Of a DNA stretch of 64,000 nt, positions 17,513 through 26,056 are shown one piece after another. The notes under the pieces are model-generated. The model was not told where the DNA came from, did not search any database, and saw only the letters and a program-made list of their open reading frames with translations. The position numbers and the translations under genes are program-made. The stretch is from Fibrobacter sp. UWB16 (GTDB lineage: Bacteria; Fibrobacterota; Fibrobacteria; Fibrobacterales; Fibrobacteraceae): the NCBI RefSeq assembly GCF_900215325.1, contig NZ_OCMS01000004.1, positions 124,001-188,000 on the forward strand, in the 5' to 3' direction. Positions within the stretch are counted from its first letter, which is position 1, and every line of letters starts with the position of its first letter.

Positions 17513-18430
17513 CTAGAATATATCTACGTTGAGCTTGAGGCCGTCTTTTTTGACACCGCTGAGCATGGCGTCAAAGTCTTTTTGCAATAAATCCAAGTTC
17601 TTATTCAATTTCGAGGACTCGTCGCGGAACATCTTGACAGTTCCATCGCTTTCATCAAACTTGGAGACAACATCAAGCGCAGCTGCCTTCGAAGCATCAA
17701 TACGGTCCATCAGTGCACGCACTCGGTCCATAGTTTCGTTCGCTTTTGCAGCCGTTTCGCCACCACGGTCCGAAAGTTCCTGCAACGAACGTTCCAGTTT
17801 TTCACCCGCTTCGCGGTAACCGTCGAGCAGTTCATCCACCATGGATTTCCACTTGCGGATATCGGCTTTCGTCACGCGAATGAGTTTCTTGGCTTTCTTG
17901 CCGACACGGTCCATACGCTGACCCGTCTCGCCCACCGTCAACGAATCTGCAAATCCAGTAACCATCTGCTTGATATCGCCAATATCCTTGAACATGGCGG
18001 TCAAGTTTTTCGAAATCCCGGAAGTACCCTCGTCGTAAAGACCGCTGACAGTATCGCCATCGGCCACAAACTTGCTAGAGTTACCGGTGATGATGCTCAT
18101 TTCGCGCTCGCCCATGAGGCCTGCAGTCACGAGGCGGAATTCAGAGTTCACAGGAATCTTCGCATCGGCAAGCACGCGAGCAGAAACATAAACGGCTTCG
18201 TCCGTAAGCTTTACATCGACAATCTCGCCCATAGCAATGCCACGGACGCGCACAAGGTTCCCCGGAGAAAGTGTACCGATCGTTTCGTATTTTACGACAA
18301 ACGTATAACGCTTGTGGTACGGGCTAGACGGATGGAAATAATAAGCCGCCAGCCCACACGAGACCACGATAACGAGAAAAATAAGACTTGCTACAAAATT
18401 TTTCTTGATTTTAAACAGCAAACTATTCAT
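17513..18430 (-). CDS. mlaD: MCE/MlaD-family lipid transport protein
   Basis: 305 aa. An N-terminal membrane anchor (residues 13-31) is followed by one MCE domain (about 38-125, with LSPGNLVRVRGIAMGEIVDVKL). A long helical region (about 125-300) with an amphipathic coiled coil follows. MCE proteins form periplasmic hexameric rings that ferry phospholipids between membranes for an ABC transporter. No mlaE permease, mlaF ATPase or mlaC/B gene is near, so its partners are elsewhere. Its start overlaps the hprK end by 8 bp, which makes it the last gene of the lpt-rpoN-hpf-hprK series. No clear terminator is visible downstream. Confidence 0.85.
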   Translation of the reverse strand: MNSLLFKIKKNFVASLIFLVIVVSCGLAAYYFHPSSPYHKRYTFVVKYETIGTLSPGNLVRVRGIAMGEIVDVKLTDEAVYVSARVLADAKIPVNSEFRLVTAGLMGEREMSIITGNSSKFVADGDTVSGLYDEGTSGISKNLTAMFKDIGDIKQMVTGFADSLTVGETGQRMDRVGKKAKKLIRVTKADIRKWKSMVDELLDGYREAGEKLERSLQELSDRGGETAAKANETMDRVRALMDRIDASKAAALDVVSKFDESDGTVKMFRDESSKLNKNLDLLQKDFDAMLSGVKKDGLKLNVDIF

Positions 18431-19451
18431 AGAAAGACCAGTTCTGCGGATTAAAATCTAGCAAATCATCCGTATATTCACCCTTCGCCTTCGCCTTAAT
18501 CTTCTGCATCAAGGACTCATTGAAGTCCCGAGCCACGTTTTGCCCGCTCATTTTCATGAGGACATTCATGGCAATCACTTCAGAAATCACGGTCATGTTC
18601 TTGCCGGGTGCCACAGGCAATACCACTTTCGGGATATTCACGCCCATGACGTTCTCTTCCATTTCGTTGAGGCCGGTGCGTTCGTACGAAACATCTTGAC
18701 GCCACTGCTGGAGTTCGACAATCATTTCGATTTTCTTGACTTTACGAATGGCATGAATACCGAACATCGAACGAATGTCCAAAATGCCCACACCGCGAAT
18801 TTCCATGTGATGACGGATCAGCGGATCCGGGCGTCCAATAATGGAGTTTCCGACATGGCTAATGTGAACAACATCATCTGCCACCATGCGGTGCCCGCTT
18901 TCGACAAGGTCAAGTACACATTCGGACTTACCGACGTTACTATCGCCCACGTAGAGCATGCCCACGCCATAGACGTCCACGAGGCTTCCGTGAATCACGG
19001 CATGCGGAGCAAAGAATTCATCGAGAATTCTCTGGCCCATCTTGAAAAATTCAAACGTGTGAAGCGTTGTCGAGAACAGCGGAATATGCAAGCGGTTGCA
19101 CATTGCCTTGAGTTCATCATGCGGAGTCTGCGCATGCGTCACGACCCACATCGGCGCACGGAATACAGACAAATTTTCAAAGATCTTCGTTCGCGCTTCT
19201 GGTCCAACCGATTCCAGGTAATTCCATTCCGTATGGCCAATCACCTGAATCTGCTGCGAACTATAAACTTTGGTATAACCAGCCATGGCAAGGCCAGGGC
19301 GGTGAATTCCGCTTTCTTCGATGCAGGAGTTCATGTCCTCATCGGGGCAATGTTGCACCATCTGCAAATCTTTGCCGTAGCGGATAAAAAAGTCCCGCAC
19401 CGGGTAGCGTTCCCGGTGCAGGATCTTGATGTCATTTAATCTATCAGCCAT
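18423..19451 (-). CDS. hprK: HPr kinase/phosphorylase
   Basis: 342 aa. The N-terminal domain (residues 1-135) precedes a P-loop kinase domain. Walker A is GDSNVGKSE at residues 169-177, where the usual form is GDSGIGKSE. The catalytic GHRMVADD and the family signature MEIRGVGILDI follow. HprK phosphorylates and dephosphorylates a Ser of HPr or HPr-like proteins. No ptsH, ptsI or ptsN is in the window. Its ATG overlaps the hpf stop by one base (TAATG), so it is translationally coupled. The context (lpt, rpoN, hpf) is like that of Gram-negative hprK genes, where it has regulatory rather than transport roles. Confidence 0.9.
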   Translation of the reverse strand: MADRLNDIKILHRERYPVRDFFIRYGKDLQMVQHCPDEDMNSCIEESGIHRPGLAMAGYTKVYSSQQIQVIGHTEWNYLESVGPEARTKIFENLSVFRAPMWVVTHAQTPHDELKAMCNRLHIPLFSTTLHTFEFFKMGQRILDEFFAPHAVIHGSLVDVYGVGMLYVGDSNVGKSECVLDLVESGHRMVADDVVHISHVGNSIIGRPDPLIRHHMEIRGVGILDIRSMFGIHAIRKVKKIEMIVELQQWRQDVSYERTGLNEMEENVMGVNIPKVVLPVAPGKNMTVISEVIAMNVLMKMSGQNVARDFNESLMQKIKAKAKGEYTDDLLDFNPQNWSFYE

Positions 19452-19768
19452 TACGTGAGTTCAGAAACCGGCTGAGATCTGTGATCGTTCTGCTTGTCGT
19501 TGGCCTTCTTGAGCTGGACCTTGATACGTTCAAGCGTTACGTCAACTGCCTTGCCCATGTTTTCTTCGTCGGCAGAAGCGACAATGACGGAACCTGTGAT
19601 GTTGACAGAAATTTCGCAATGACGCTGGTGTTCAACTTCGTGGTCGAGAATTACAGAGGCGCTAGTGATATTCGGGTAAAATTTGGCCAACTTATCCATT
19701 TCTTCCTGAATACGGTCCTGAAGACCTGCCGATGCGTTAAAATGACGAGCAGAAAACTGAATATCCAT
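19451..19768 (-). CDS. hpf: Ribosome hibernation promoting factor, short form
   Basis: 105 aa HPF/YfiA (Ribosomal_S30AE) protein. It has the N-terminal FSARHFNASAGLQDRIQEEMDKLAKFYPNI block and conserved basic C-terminal helix positions (ALERIKVQLKK-like). It lacks the C-terminal dimerisation domain of long HPF. It binds the 30S subunit and helps to shut down ribosomes in stationary phase. It lies after rpoN and before hprK as in many Gram-negatives, but a 183-bp gap separates it from rpoN, so it may have its own promoter. Confidence 0.92.
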   Translation of the reverse strand: MDIQFSARHFNASAGLQDRIQEEMDKLAKFYPNITSASVILDHEVEHQRHCEISVNITGSVIVASADEENMGKAVDVTLERIKVQLKKANDKQNDHRSQPVSELT

Positions 19769-19951
19769 GATAAACCTCCGTATGTTAATGTTAAGATATA
19801 TTTACGTTCAAAAACTCTTTGGAACTTCCGTTCCGCAATTAAAGTATATACATCTTTTTATTTCAAAAGTCCACAACTAAATTGGATTTTGCAAAAAAAA
19901 ACGTTCCATCTTGGAATATTTACTATAGCGAACCGCCGAAAATACACATTT

Positions 19952-21583
19952 TTAGCGTTTTCTTTGGTTCTTAGGCAAAATCTTGAGCTCCTTTTCGCGG
20001 TATTTGGCGACTGTACGGCGAGCCACCTTGATTCCCTGCTTCAAAAGCTCGTCGCTGATGTCCTGATCGGAAAGCGGAGATGACTTGTCTTCTTCGTCAA
20101 TAAGCGTCTTGATGGCATCGATAATCTGCGCAGAACCCACTTCTTCGGCATCCGGGGCTGTGCCCTGCTTCACACCAGACGTAAAGAATTGTTTAAGTTC
20201 GTACATGCCATAAGGCGTTTCCACGTACTTCTGGTCGGTCGCGCGCTGCACCGTGCTCACCGCCAAATGGACATCGTCAGCCACATCCTGGAGGATCATC
20301 GGCTTGAGGAATGCGGGGCCGTTTTCAAAGAATCCGCGCTGGCGCTTGACAATCGCACGCATCACAAGTTCAATCGTCGAGAAGCGGTTATCGACCGCCT
20401 TGATGAGATCCGTCGCCTTCGCAAGCTGCGCCTTCACGTATTCCTTATCCTGCTTGGACGCTGACGGATCCGTGAGAATTGCCTTGTACGTCTGGTTGAT
20501 GCGGAGTGACTTCTGCATCTTGGTCTTAAAGCAGACGACTTCGTAATTGCCCTTCTTTTCGACAACCTTCAAATCCGCATTGATAATGTGCGAATACGAA
20601 TGCGAAAGCTGGAAGCCCGGATGCGGGCGCAAACGCGAGAGGCTTGCGACAGCCGTCTTGACTTCGTCGGCGGAAACGTTCAACGCCTTTGCAATTTTTG
20701 CATAGCGGAGCTGCAAAAGATTCTCGTATTCTTCTTCGAGAATGCGGATGGCAAGGCTCGGGAAATTCGGGATTGCGTACGCCTGGATCAAGAAGCATTC
20801 ACGCTGGTCGCGGGCACCAATGCCGCTCGGCTTGAAGGACTGCAAAACGTGAACAGCTTCGCGCACCGGGAGGCTTGCGTCTTCGAGCTTGAGTTCCCCA
20901 CGGAGCACGCGTTCAATCTCGTCAATGTACTTGTCATCCGACTGGACAACCATCGCTTCGGATTCATTGTCGCGGTTTGCATCGCAAAGGAATCCATCGT
21001 CGTTAATGGAGTTGATGAGGTACTGGACCAGCTTGCGAAAATGTTCTTCAGTCACGCCGTTTTCTTGAAGCTGTTCCTGCAATTCACGGGTGCCGTTCCA
21101 AAGTCGGAGCTGGTCTTCGAGCTGTTCCTGCAAGCTCTTGCCCACGTCCTTGATCGGGCGGTCCCAATCTTCGTCCGGGTCCTTCCCGCCAGAATTCAAA
21201 TCGTTAAAGGGAGCGTCATCGTACGATGTGCCATCGCCCAAATAGCTATCCCAGTTCACATCCGAAGATTCGCCGTCGAGGTAACTGCTATCGACATCGG
21301 CGGTATCGTCCAAAGAACCGCGAGCCATGTCCTCGATATCATCAGGGAATTCATCCGAATCTGCACGCGGATCGAGTTCTTCCGGGTCCTTGTCGACGGG
21401 AACTTCCTGATCGTCAAAGTCGCCATCGTCCACTTCCAAGAGCGGATTGACTTCGACTTCTTCCTTGATGGCGGTTTCCAGTTCCTGCGAAGTTTTCTGA
21501 AGCATCTTCACAGACTGGAGAAGCGCAGGAGATAGTGTTTGCTCCTGCGTCTGTCCGATATTTGCCTGCATTCCAAGATTCAT
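19952..21583 (-). CDS. rpoN: RNA polymerase sigma-54 factor
   Basis: 543 aa. Region I is Gln/Leu-rich (TQEQTLSPALLQSVKMLQKTSQELETAI, residues 12-40). It is followed by an acidic Asp/Ser/Gly-rich region II of about 100 residues, longer than usual. The core-binding domain (about 150-330) and the DNA-binding part come next, with the invariant RpoN box ARRTVAKYRE near residue 520. It directs transcription from -24/-12 promoters together with AAA+ activators. It starts 8 bp after the lptB stop, which matches the widespread lptB-rpoN order. Confidence 0.95.
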   Translation of the reverse strand: MNLGMQANIGQTQEQTLSPALLQSVKMLQKTSQELETAIKEEVEVNPLLEVDDGDFDDQEVPVDKDPEELDPRADSDEFPDDIEDMARGSLDDTADVDSSYLDGESSDVNWDSYLGDGTSYDDAPFNDLNSGGKDPDEDWDRPIKDVGKSLQEQLEDQLRLWNGTRELQEQLQENGVTEEHFRKLVQYLINSINDDGFLCDANRDNESEAMVVQSDDKYIDEIERVLRGELKLEDASLPVREAVHVLQSFKPSGIGARDQRECFLIQAYAIPNFPSLAIRILEEEYENLLQLRYAKIAKALNVSADEVKTAVASLSRLRPHPGFQLSHSYSHIINADLKVVEKKGNYEVVCFKTKMQKSLRINQTYKAILTDPSASKQDKEYVKAQLAKATDLIKAVDNRFSTIELVMRAIVKRQRGFFENGPAFLKPMILQDVADDVHLAVSTVQRATDQKYVETPYGMYELKQFFTSGVKQGTAPDAEEVGSAQIIDAIKTLIDEEDKSSPLSDQDISDELLKQGIKVARRTVAKYREKELKILPKNQRKR

Positions 21584-21591
21584 AAAAACTC

Positions 21592-22329
21592 CTAATCCAA
21601 GCGGAAAGAATCACCAAGATAAATACGACGTGCTTCCGGATCTTCGGCCAAGTGTTGCGAAGAACCTTCCGTGAGCACCTGGCTCTTGTACATGATGTAA
21701 GCGCGGTCCGTAATCGAAAGCGTTTCGCGCACGTTGTGGTCCGTGATGAGCACACCCATGCCGCGGTCCTTGAGTTCCGAAATAATGGACTGGATGTCGG
21801 CCACGGCAATCGGGTCAATACCCGCAAACGGTTCGTCGAGCAAAAGGAATGAGGGGTCGCTTGCAAGCGCACGTGCAATTTCCAGACGGCGGCGTTCGCC
21901 ACCGGAACAGCTCATGGATTTCGTCTTGCGGATGTGCGTAATCTTGAATTCTTCGAGGAGCTGTTCCAACTTCTTTTTGCGCTCGGCACGCTTCATGTCT
22001 TGCGTTTCGAGAATCGCCATGATGTTGTCTTCAACGGAGAGCTTGCGGAAGATGGACGCTTCTTGCGGAAGGTAACCCACGCCGAGGCGGGCGCGCTTGT
22101 ACATCGGCTTGTCCGTCATCTCGATATCGTCCAAAAAGATGTGACCTGCATCCGGGCGGACCATGCCCACAATCATGTAGAACGTGGTCGTCTTGCCGGC
22201 ACCGTTCGGGCCGAGGAGCCCGACGATTTCGCCCTGCGAAACTTGAATGGAGACATCGCTCACCACCTGGCGGTGACCATAAATCTTGCGCAGCTTGTCG
22301 GTGCGTATCGTGCTAACCAAATTTTTCAC
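21592..22329 (-). CDS. lptB: LPS export ABC transporter ATPase
   Basis: 245 aa ABC ATPase with Walker [10 protein letters not shown], signature SCSGGERRR, Walker [13 protein letters not shown] and switch His in ITDHN. The N-terminal [30 protein letters not shown] block is typical of LptB. It powers LPS extraction from the inner membrane with LptFG (not in the window). The start is GTG, overlapping the lptA stop by 4 bp. Confidence 0.94.
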   Translation of the reverse strand: MKNLVSTIRTDKLRKIYGHRQVVSDVSIQVSQGEIVGLLGPNGAGKTTTFYMIVGMVRPDAGHIFLDDIEMTDKPMYKRARLGVGYLPQEASIFRKLSVEDNIMAILETQDMKRAERKKKLEQLLEEFKITHIRKTKSMSCSGGERRRLEIARALASDPSFLLLDEPFAGIDPIAVADIQSIISELKDRGMGVLITDHNVRETLSITDRAYIMYKSQVLTEGSSQHLAEDPEARRIYLGDSFRLD

Positions 22330-23669
22330 TGTGCTTCCTCCGTTTTCGCAGTTTCATCCGTCGGCTTTCCTTTTTCTTTCCGGCGGTTGAAAAGACCTCT
22401 CAACTTTTTGTCGTTCGCTGATTTCTTTATCGTCGTCGAATCGCTTTTAGTCAAATTCTTCTTTGAACTTTTTTCTTTTGCAGCAAGAGAATCAAGCCTT
22501 GCGAGCGAATCCTTCTTGGCGTTTTCCTTGACGCGGTTCGCCTTTTCCAAGTCGATAAATCGCCCACTGGCGTTCGTCTTGCGGCCCAAGAGCTTGAGCG
22601 ACTTCACGGCGTTCTTCTGGGCGTCGAACAAGATGTGAATCGTGTCGCCCGTCGCTTCGTTCTTGCCAGAGACAGTCCTATCCTTTTTCACGTAGAAGTA
22701 TGTGCTCTGAGCCTTGCCCGAAACAATTGCGCGATCCATGCGGCCCTTTTTAAAATACAAATCGAGGCGGTCACCGTCCATCAAATTGCGATAATCCTGC
22801 AAGTCCGTTTCGTAGAAAAAGCCCTTGGCATTCACGTTCACGTAAAGACGTTCAATTTTCCCCTTCTTGAATTCGCAGTAGAGCGTGTCACCGAAGGCTT
22901 CGGTCACGTTGCCGGGATTGCCGCGCTTCGGGGCTTCGTTCTGGACGCCATGAGCATTGCGGATCACGAGTGCGGACTTGAGCATCTTGCCCGTTTCATC
23001 GAGCACGAGGAAAATGGAATCGCCCGTGAGGTGGTAATTTTTCATATCGCAAGTCGGATGGCCCTTCATGCTGAGCCAGTTGTCTTTGCGATTAAAGTAA
23101 CCCGTATCGCAAGTGACTACGAGATCTTTCTGCGTGAGCTTCACATCTTGATAAGCTTGTGCAAAGCTGTTCTTCTTGTCGAAAATGAGGGAGCGCGAAG
23201 AAATCGTTACGGTATCAATCGTACCATTTTTCTGCTTTTCGTACTGATAAAGTCTCGGCGACATCGGAATTGAAACGATGTCTTCTTTGCGGTCGTACTT
23301 GAGGTACTGACCGGTCATGAGGTAACTGCCTGCGGAATCGCCTGCACTCACTTCGCCGGAGGCAATCGCAATTTCGCTTTTTCTTTGATAAGAGCCGTTC
23401 CTTGCGCGCACGAATCCGGACGGGTGCGTGAAGAGGAACCCGCCACCACATTCAACCGTTTCGGTATTGCGGTTCCAGGAGGCGCGCTGCGTCCTAAAAG
23501 CAACGCTGTCGTGAACAAAGTGAACGTTGCCGGTCAAGAGGAGAGTTCCGCGCTTGCGCGACACATCGAGGTTGTCGGCGTGGTACATGATGAGCGGCGA
23601 GGACTGCGCAAAAGCGAGAGTAGAGGCAAGGAAGGTCGCGGCGACGAAGAGGAATGCGCGGAAATTCAT
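22326..23669 (-). CDS. lptA: LptA/OstA-like LPS transport protein, long form
   Basis: 447 aa, against about 185 for E. coli LptA. A signal peptide (ends AFAQS, residue 22) is followed by an OstA-like N-terminal domain ([27 protein letters not shown]). Repeated beta-jellyroll units extend to about residue 375, and a Lys-rich tail of about 60 residues closes the protein. It lies between lptC and lptB, so it most likely forms the periplasmic bridge for LPS. The length fits a longer bridge or an OstA fusion. I start at the ATG overlapping the lptC stop (TGATG). A GTG one codon earlier is possible. Confidence 0.85.
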   Translation of the reverse strand: MNFRAFLFVAATFLASTLAFAQSSPLIMYHADNLDVSRKRGTLLLTGNVHFVHDSVAFRTQRASWNRNTETVECGGGFLFTHPSGFVRARNGSYQRKSEIAIASGEVSAGDSAGSYLMTGQYLKYDRKEDIVSIPMSPRLYQYEKQKNGTIDTVTISSRSLIFDKKNSFAQAYQDVKLTQKDLVVTCDTGYFNRKDNWLSMKGHPTCDMKNYHLTGDSIFLVLDETGKMLKSALVIRNAHGVQNEAPKRGNPGNVTEAFGDTLYCEFKKGKIERLYVNVNAKGFFYETDLQDYRNLMDGDRLDLYFKKGRMDRAIVSGKAQSTYFYVKKDRTVSGKNEATGDTIHILFDAQKNAVKSLKLLGRKTNASGRFIDLEKANRVKENAKKDSLARLDSLAAKEKSSKKNLTKSDSTTIKKSANDKKLRGLFNRRKEKGKPTDETAKTEEAQ

Positions 23670-24373
23670 CACGGTTTCCCTGCCTTTGGCTTAGGCGGGA
23701 GACCGCGTGGCGGAGCCTTTCTAGACGGTGACGATGCGGGCTTTGACGCCTGCGATGACGATGACGGCGGATTGCTCAGACGTTCTGCCTCAGCCTGTCG
23801 TTTGTCTTCATCCTTCATGCGCTTTGCCGCATCTTGGAAAATACCCGTCACGTTAGAAAGGATTTTCCAGTTATCGAACTGCGCATCGCTTTCAAAACCA
23901 ACGCCTTGCAACACGTCGCCATCTTCGGACACAACGCGCACATAGCTTGCGGTTCTGACCAAATTATCCTTCTTGTTCCAGAGGAGCGAATCCGCACGGA
24001 CCGAGGCGCCCTTGGGAGTCAGCGCATAAACGTGACCGTAAGCGTAAACGTAAGTGAACGTCATGTCGAGACTGCCGGAGTCCGCACGCAAGAACGCCAC
24101 GCGTTCGCCGATGGAATCGTAAATGTCCACGAACACCGGACGCACCGTTACAATTTCCTTGTCGGCCCAGCGTTCCAGATAAGCGGTTTTCAGACGCCAG
24201 TTCAGCACGCCCTTGTCGTAGCTGTCGAGAAGCGTCGTATCCGTAAAGAGCATCTGCGGGCGCTCGACGCGAATCCAAGGCTTGGGTTCCTCGATTTCTT
24301 CGCAACCGAGCAAAAATGCAGCTAGAACGGCACACGCGAAAACGCCCCACAAGCGAGAAGCCGGTGTAAGCAT
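23669..24373 (-). CDS. lptC: LptC-like LPS transport lipoprotein
   Basis: 234 aa. The start at ATG 24373 gives a good lipoprotein signal (lipobox LLGC). A GTG at 24409 would add 12 residues. No strong ribosome site is seen for either. The LptC-type domain (about 30-165) has repeated beta-strands and RPVFVDIYDSIGERVAFLRADSGSLD, typical of the family. A Lys/Arg, Ser and Pro-rich tail (about 165-234) is unusual, because LptC normally ends after the jellyroll. It is the first gene of the lptC-lptA-lptB series. Other LptC proteins are membrane anchored by a single helix rather than a lipid. Confidence 0.8.
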   Translation of the reverse strand: MLTPASRLWGVFACAVLAAFLLGCEEIEEPKPWIRVERPQMLFTDTTLLDSYDKGVLNWRLKTAYLERWADKEIVTVRPVFVDIYDSIGERVAFLRADSGSLDMTFTYVYAYGHVYALTPKGASVRADSLLWNKKDNLVRTASYVRVVSEDGDVLQGVGFESDAQFDNWKILSNVTGIFQDAAKRMKDEDKRQAEAERLSNPPSSSSQASKPASSPSRKAPPRGLPPKPKAGKP

Positions 24374-24495
24374 ATTTTGAATGTTCTGCAAAAATTGTGC
24401 CACAAACACAAATTACAAATATAAAAGCACGTTATTTAAGGTTTTCTCGGAAATTTGAGGGAATTTGGGCGTATTTCTTGGGGAGAAGGAGATTA

Positions 24496-24807
24496 TCACG
24501 CTGAAAGAGTTTTGAGCAGCTCTTTCTTAGTTGCCCCCAAAGCAAAAAACAACTTAATCATCAACTCAAGCGATACACTCGCATCCGCATGTTCCACTTT
24601 TGCATAACGAGATTGACTTGTTTTTGCAATAACCGCAGCGGACACTTGCGTTTCACCAAGTTTTTTCCTTTTAGCAATGAGAGCTTTTGCCAAAGCAACT
24701 TTCATCTCAACAATAGCCATTTCGGCTGGATTCAAGTCGAGGAATTCATCCACATCGCCAACGACCCAGCCCTTCTTCTGCAATCTTTCTTTTTTCGCTT
24801 GATCCAT
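24496..24807 (-). CDS. higA: HigA-type antitoxin (Xre HTH)
   Basis: 103 aa. The GWVVGDVDEFLDLNPAEMAIVE start is typical of this HigA group. It is followed by an Xre-type helix-turn-helix (residues about 43-98, with TQVSAAVIAKTSQSRYAKVE). It lies 2 bp after the toxin gene, and its own ribosome site is GGAG. HigA binds and neutralises HigB and represses the shared promoter. The toxin-first order is typical of higBA. Confidence 0.82.
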   Translation of the reverse strand: MDQAKKERLQKKGWVVGDVDEFLDLNPAEMAIVEMKVALAKALIAKRKKLGETQVSAAVIAKTSQSRYAKVEHADASVSLELMIKLFFALGATKKELLKTLSA

Positions 24808-24809
24808 AT

Positions 24810-25145
24810 TTAATTCTCCATATCATAAAATTTCAAACGCTTTTGACAAAGGCTTATCACCTCATCAGGAGTTTTATTCGTTTTCTTTTCAGTCCACAAA
24901 ATCACAACAATTGCATCCGCATCTACACGATAAAACAACCTCCAAATTTTATTTTCGTCTTGAATTCGCAACTCGTGACAATGAACTCCAATTGACTGCA
25001 TCGGACGACTTTGTGGCAAAGACAGATTCACCCCCGATTGCAACAATCGCAACAAATATCCAATTTCTATCCTCGCTTTCTGTGACAAAGGTGGAGTTTT
25101 CGGCAGTTCGTGCAACCAAACTAAAGGTTTATGTTTCGTACTCAT
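24810..25145 (-). CDS. higB: HigB-type toxin (RelE/Gp49-like)
   Basis: 111 aa phage Gp49-like/HigB (DUF891) protein, with LVWLHELPKTPPLSQKARIEIGYLLRLLQ and SRPMQSIGVHCHELRI near the middle, then WRLFYRVDADAIVVI. Members cleave ribosome-bound mRNA or block translation when free of antitoxin. It is the first gene of the pair. The promoter overlaps a perfect palindrome, and its -10 ends one base before the ATG, so the message may be leaderless. Confidence 0.82.
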   Translation of the reverse strand: MSTKHKPLVWLHELPKTPPLSQKARIEIGYLLRLLQSGVNLSLPQSRPMQSIGVHCHELRIQDENKIWRLFYRVDADAIVVILWTEKKTNKTPDEVISLCQKRLKFYDMEN

Positions 25146-25146
25146 A

Positions 25147-25175
25147 AATATATATCAGATTTGACATAATGTCAA
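25147..25175 (-). promoter_or_regulatory. higBA promoter overlapping a palindromic operator
   Basis: On the minus strand, a -35 TTGACA, a 17-bp spacer and a -10 TATATT. The -35 lies inside the palindrome TTGACAT-A-ATGTCAA (25161-25175). A further half-site (GACATTAT) lies at 25193-25200. This is the layout expected for autorepression by HigA. Confidence 0.6.
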
Positions 25176-25275
25176 TAGTTTAAAATTAATGGGACATTAT
25201 GCATTTGCAAAATTTATGCCAAAACAAGAATCGGCGATTTTGATTAAAAATCGTCAATTTTTCTCAAATAAAAAA

Positions 25276-25307
25276 GTGATTAATCGATTAAATCACTGAT
25301 TAATCAG
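25276..25307. promoter_or_regulatory. Two adjacent palindromes of unknown role
   Basis: GTGATT...AATCAC encloses the perfect palindrome TAATCGATTA. The perfect palindrome CTGATTAATCAG abuts it. Both share TGATTAATC. They could be a protein-binding site, but no gene starts close by. Confidence 0.3.
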
Positions 25308-25365
25308 CTTTTCCGCCCCCCAAAAAATCGTCTTATAACTTTTGTACATTCAAGATAGAATACAG

Positions 25366-25396
25366 AAAAAAGGACTGCGCGGGGGCAGTCCTTTTG
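25366..25396 (-). terminator. Terminator of the iorAB operon
   Basis: Stem AAAAGGACTGC / GCAGTCCTTTT has a T6 run on the minus strand. It lies about 170 bp after the iorB stop. Confidence 0.75.
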
Positions 25397-25402
25397 AAAT
25401 GT

Positions 25403-25433
25403 TACTGGATCCTTCACTTCGTTCAGGATGACG
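25403..25433. repeat. Short palindromic repeat, ATCCT/AGGAT variant
   Basis: ACTGGATCCTTCA...TTCAGGATGACGA is the same motif type as at 29426. A decayed GTCAGGATGACGA copy follows at about 25446. Confidence 0.65.
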
Positions 25434-25490
25434 AGTGAAAGCGGCGTCAGGATGACGAAGGTGCGAAGGTCAAGATGACGCTATAAAAAA

Positions 25491-25520
25491 GGCGACCCCG
25501 GCACAGTGGCCGGGGTGACA
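25491..25520. repeat. Short palindromic intergenic repeat (variable-stem family)
   Basis: Stem CCCCGGC / GCCGGGG is followed by TGACA. Confidence 0.85.
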
Positions 25521-25527
25521 TTGTAAA

Positions 25528-25556
25528 GGCAATCCCGCAACAAGTGCGGGATGACA
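25528..25556. repeat. Short palindromic intergenic repeat (variable-stem family)
   Basis: Stem ATCCCGCA / TGCGGGAT is followed by GACA. It lies in tandem with the preceding copy, but its stem sequence is different. Confidence 0.85.
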
Positions 25557-25564
25557 GTAAGCGA

Positions 25565-26038
25565 TTAGCCTTCGCGGCCGAGCATGAATGCCTTCTTGTT
25601 GCCTTCGTGGAACTTTTCGGCAAAGAGCTTGTTCAAAGCGACGAGCCACTGGTCCACGGTGAAGTCGAAGTGCTTGGAAAGCTTGCCGAGCATGGCGACG
25701 TTCAAAGCCTTCACGTTTTCGAGCTTGGAAACATCGATGTCAGCCGGCGTGAGGAGCACGCCACCCTGCTTCATGTAAGCTTCGTTCACGACAACCTGAG
25801 TTTCGTCAAAGACGACGAGGTAGTCGGCTTCGCCGCACGGGATCATCGGGGACTGCACTTCTTCATCTTTTGCAAAACGCACGTCAGAAGCGATGGAACC
25901 GCCGCGCTGGCTCATGCCATGGACTTCGGCTTTCTTCACGTCGTAACCTTGTTCGAAAACAAGTTCGGCCATCACGTCACTAGCCTTGATAACACCTGTG
26001 CCACCGAGGCCTGCAAATTTAACGTTAATTACGCTCAT
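25565..26038 (-). CDS. iorB: Indolepyruvate ferredoxin oxidoreductase, beta subunit
   Basis: 157 aa pyruvate-ferredoxin oxidoreductase gamma-type domain. It has the N-terminal GLGGTGVIKASDVMAE nucleotide-loop-like motif and VHGMSQRGGSIASDVRF. With IorA it oxidises arylpyruvates (indolepyruvate, phenylpyruvate) to arylacetyl-CoA, reducing ferredoxin, or runs in reverse for aromatic amino-acid synthesis, as is known for rumen anaerobes. It is slightly shorter than common IorB (about 190 aa) at the C-terminus. It follows iorA by 18 bp. Confidence 0.88.
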   Translation of the reverse strand: MSVINVKFAGLGGTGVIKASDVMAELVFEQGYDVKKAEVHGMSQRGGSIASDVRFAKDEEVQSPMIPCGEADYLVVFDETQVVVNEAYMKQGGVLLTPADIDVSKLENVKALNVAMLGKLSKHFDFTVDQWLVALNKLFAEKFHEGNKKAFMLGREG

Positions 26039-26056
26039 AATTATTCAACCTCTCTA

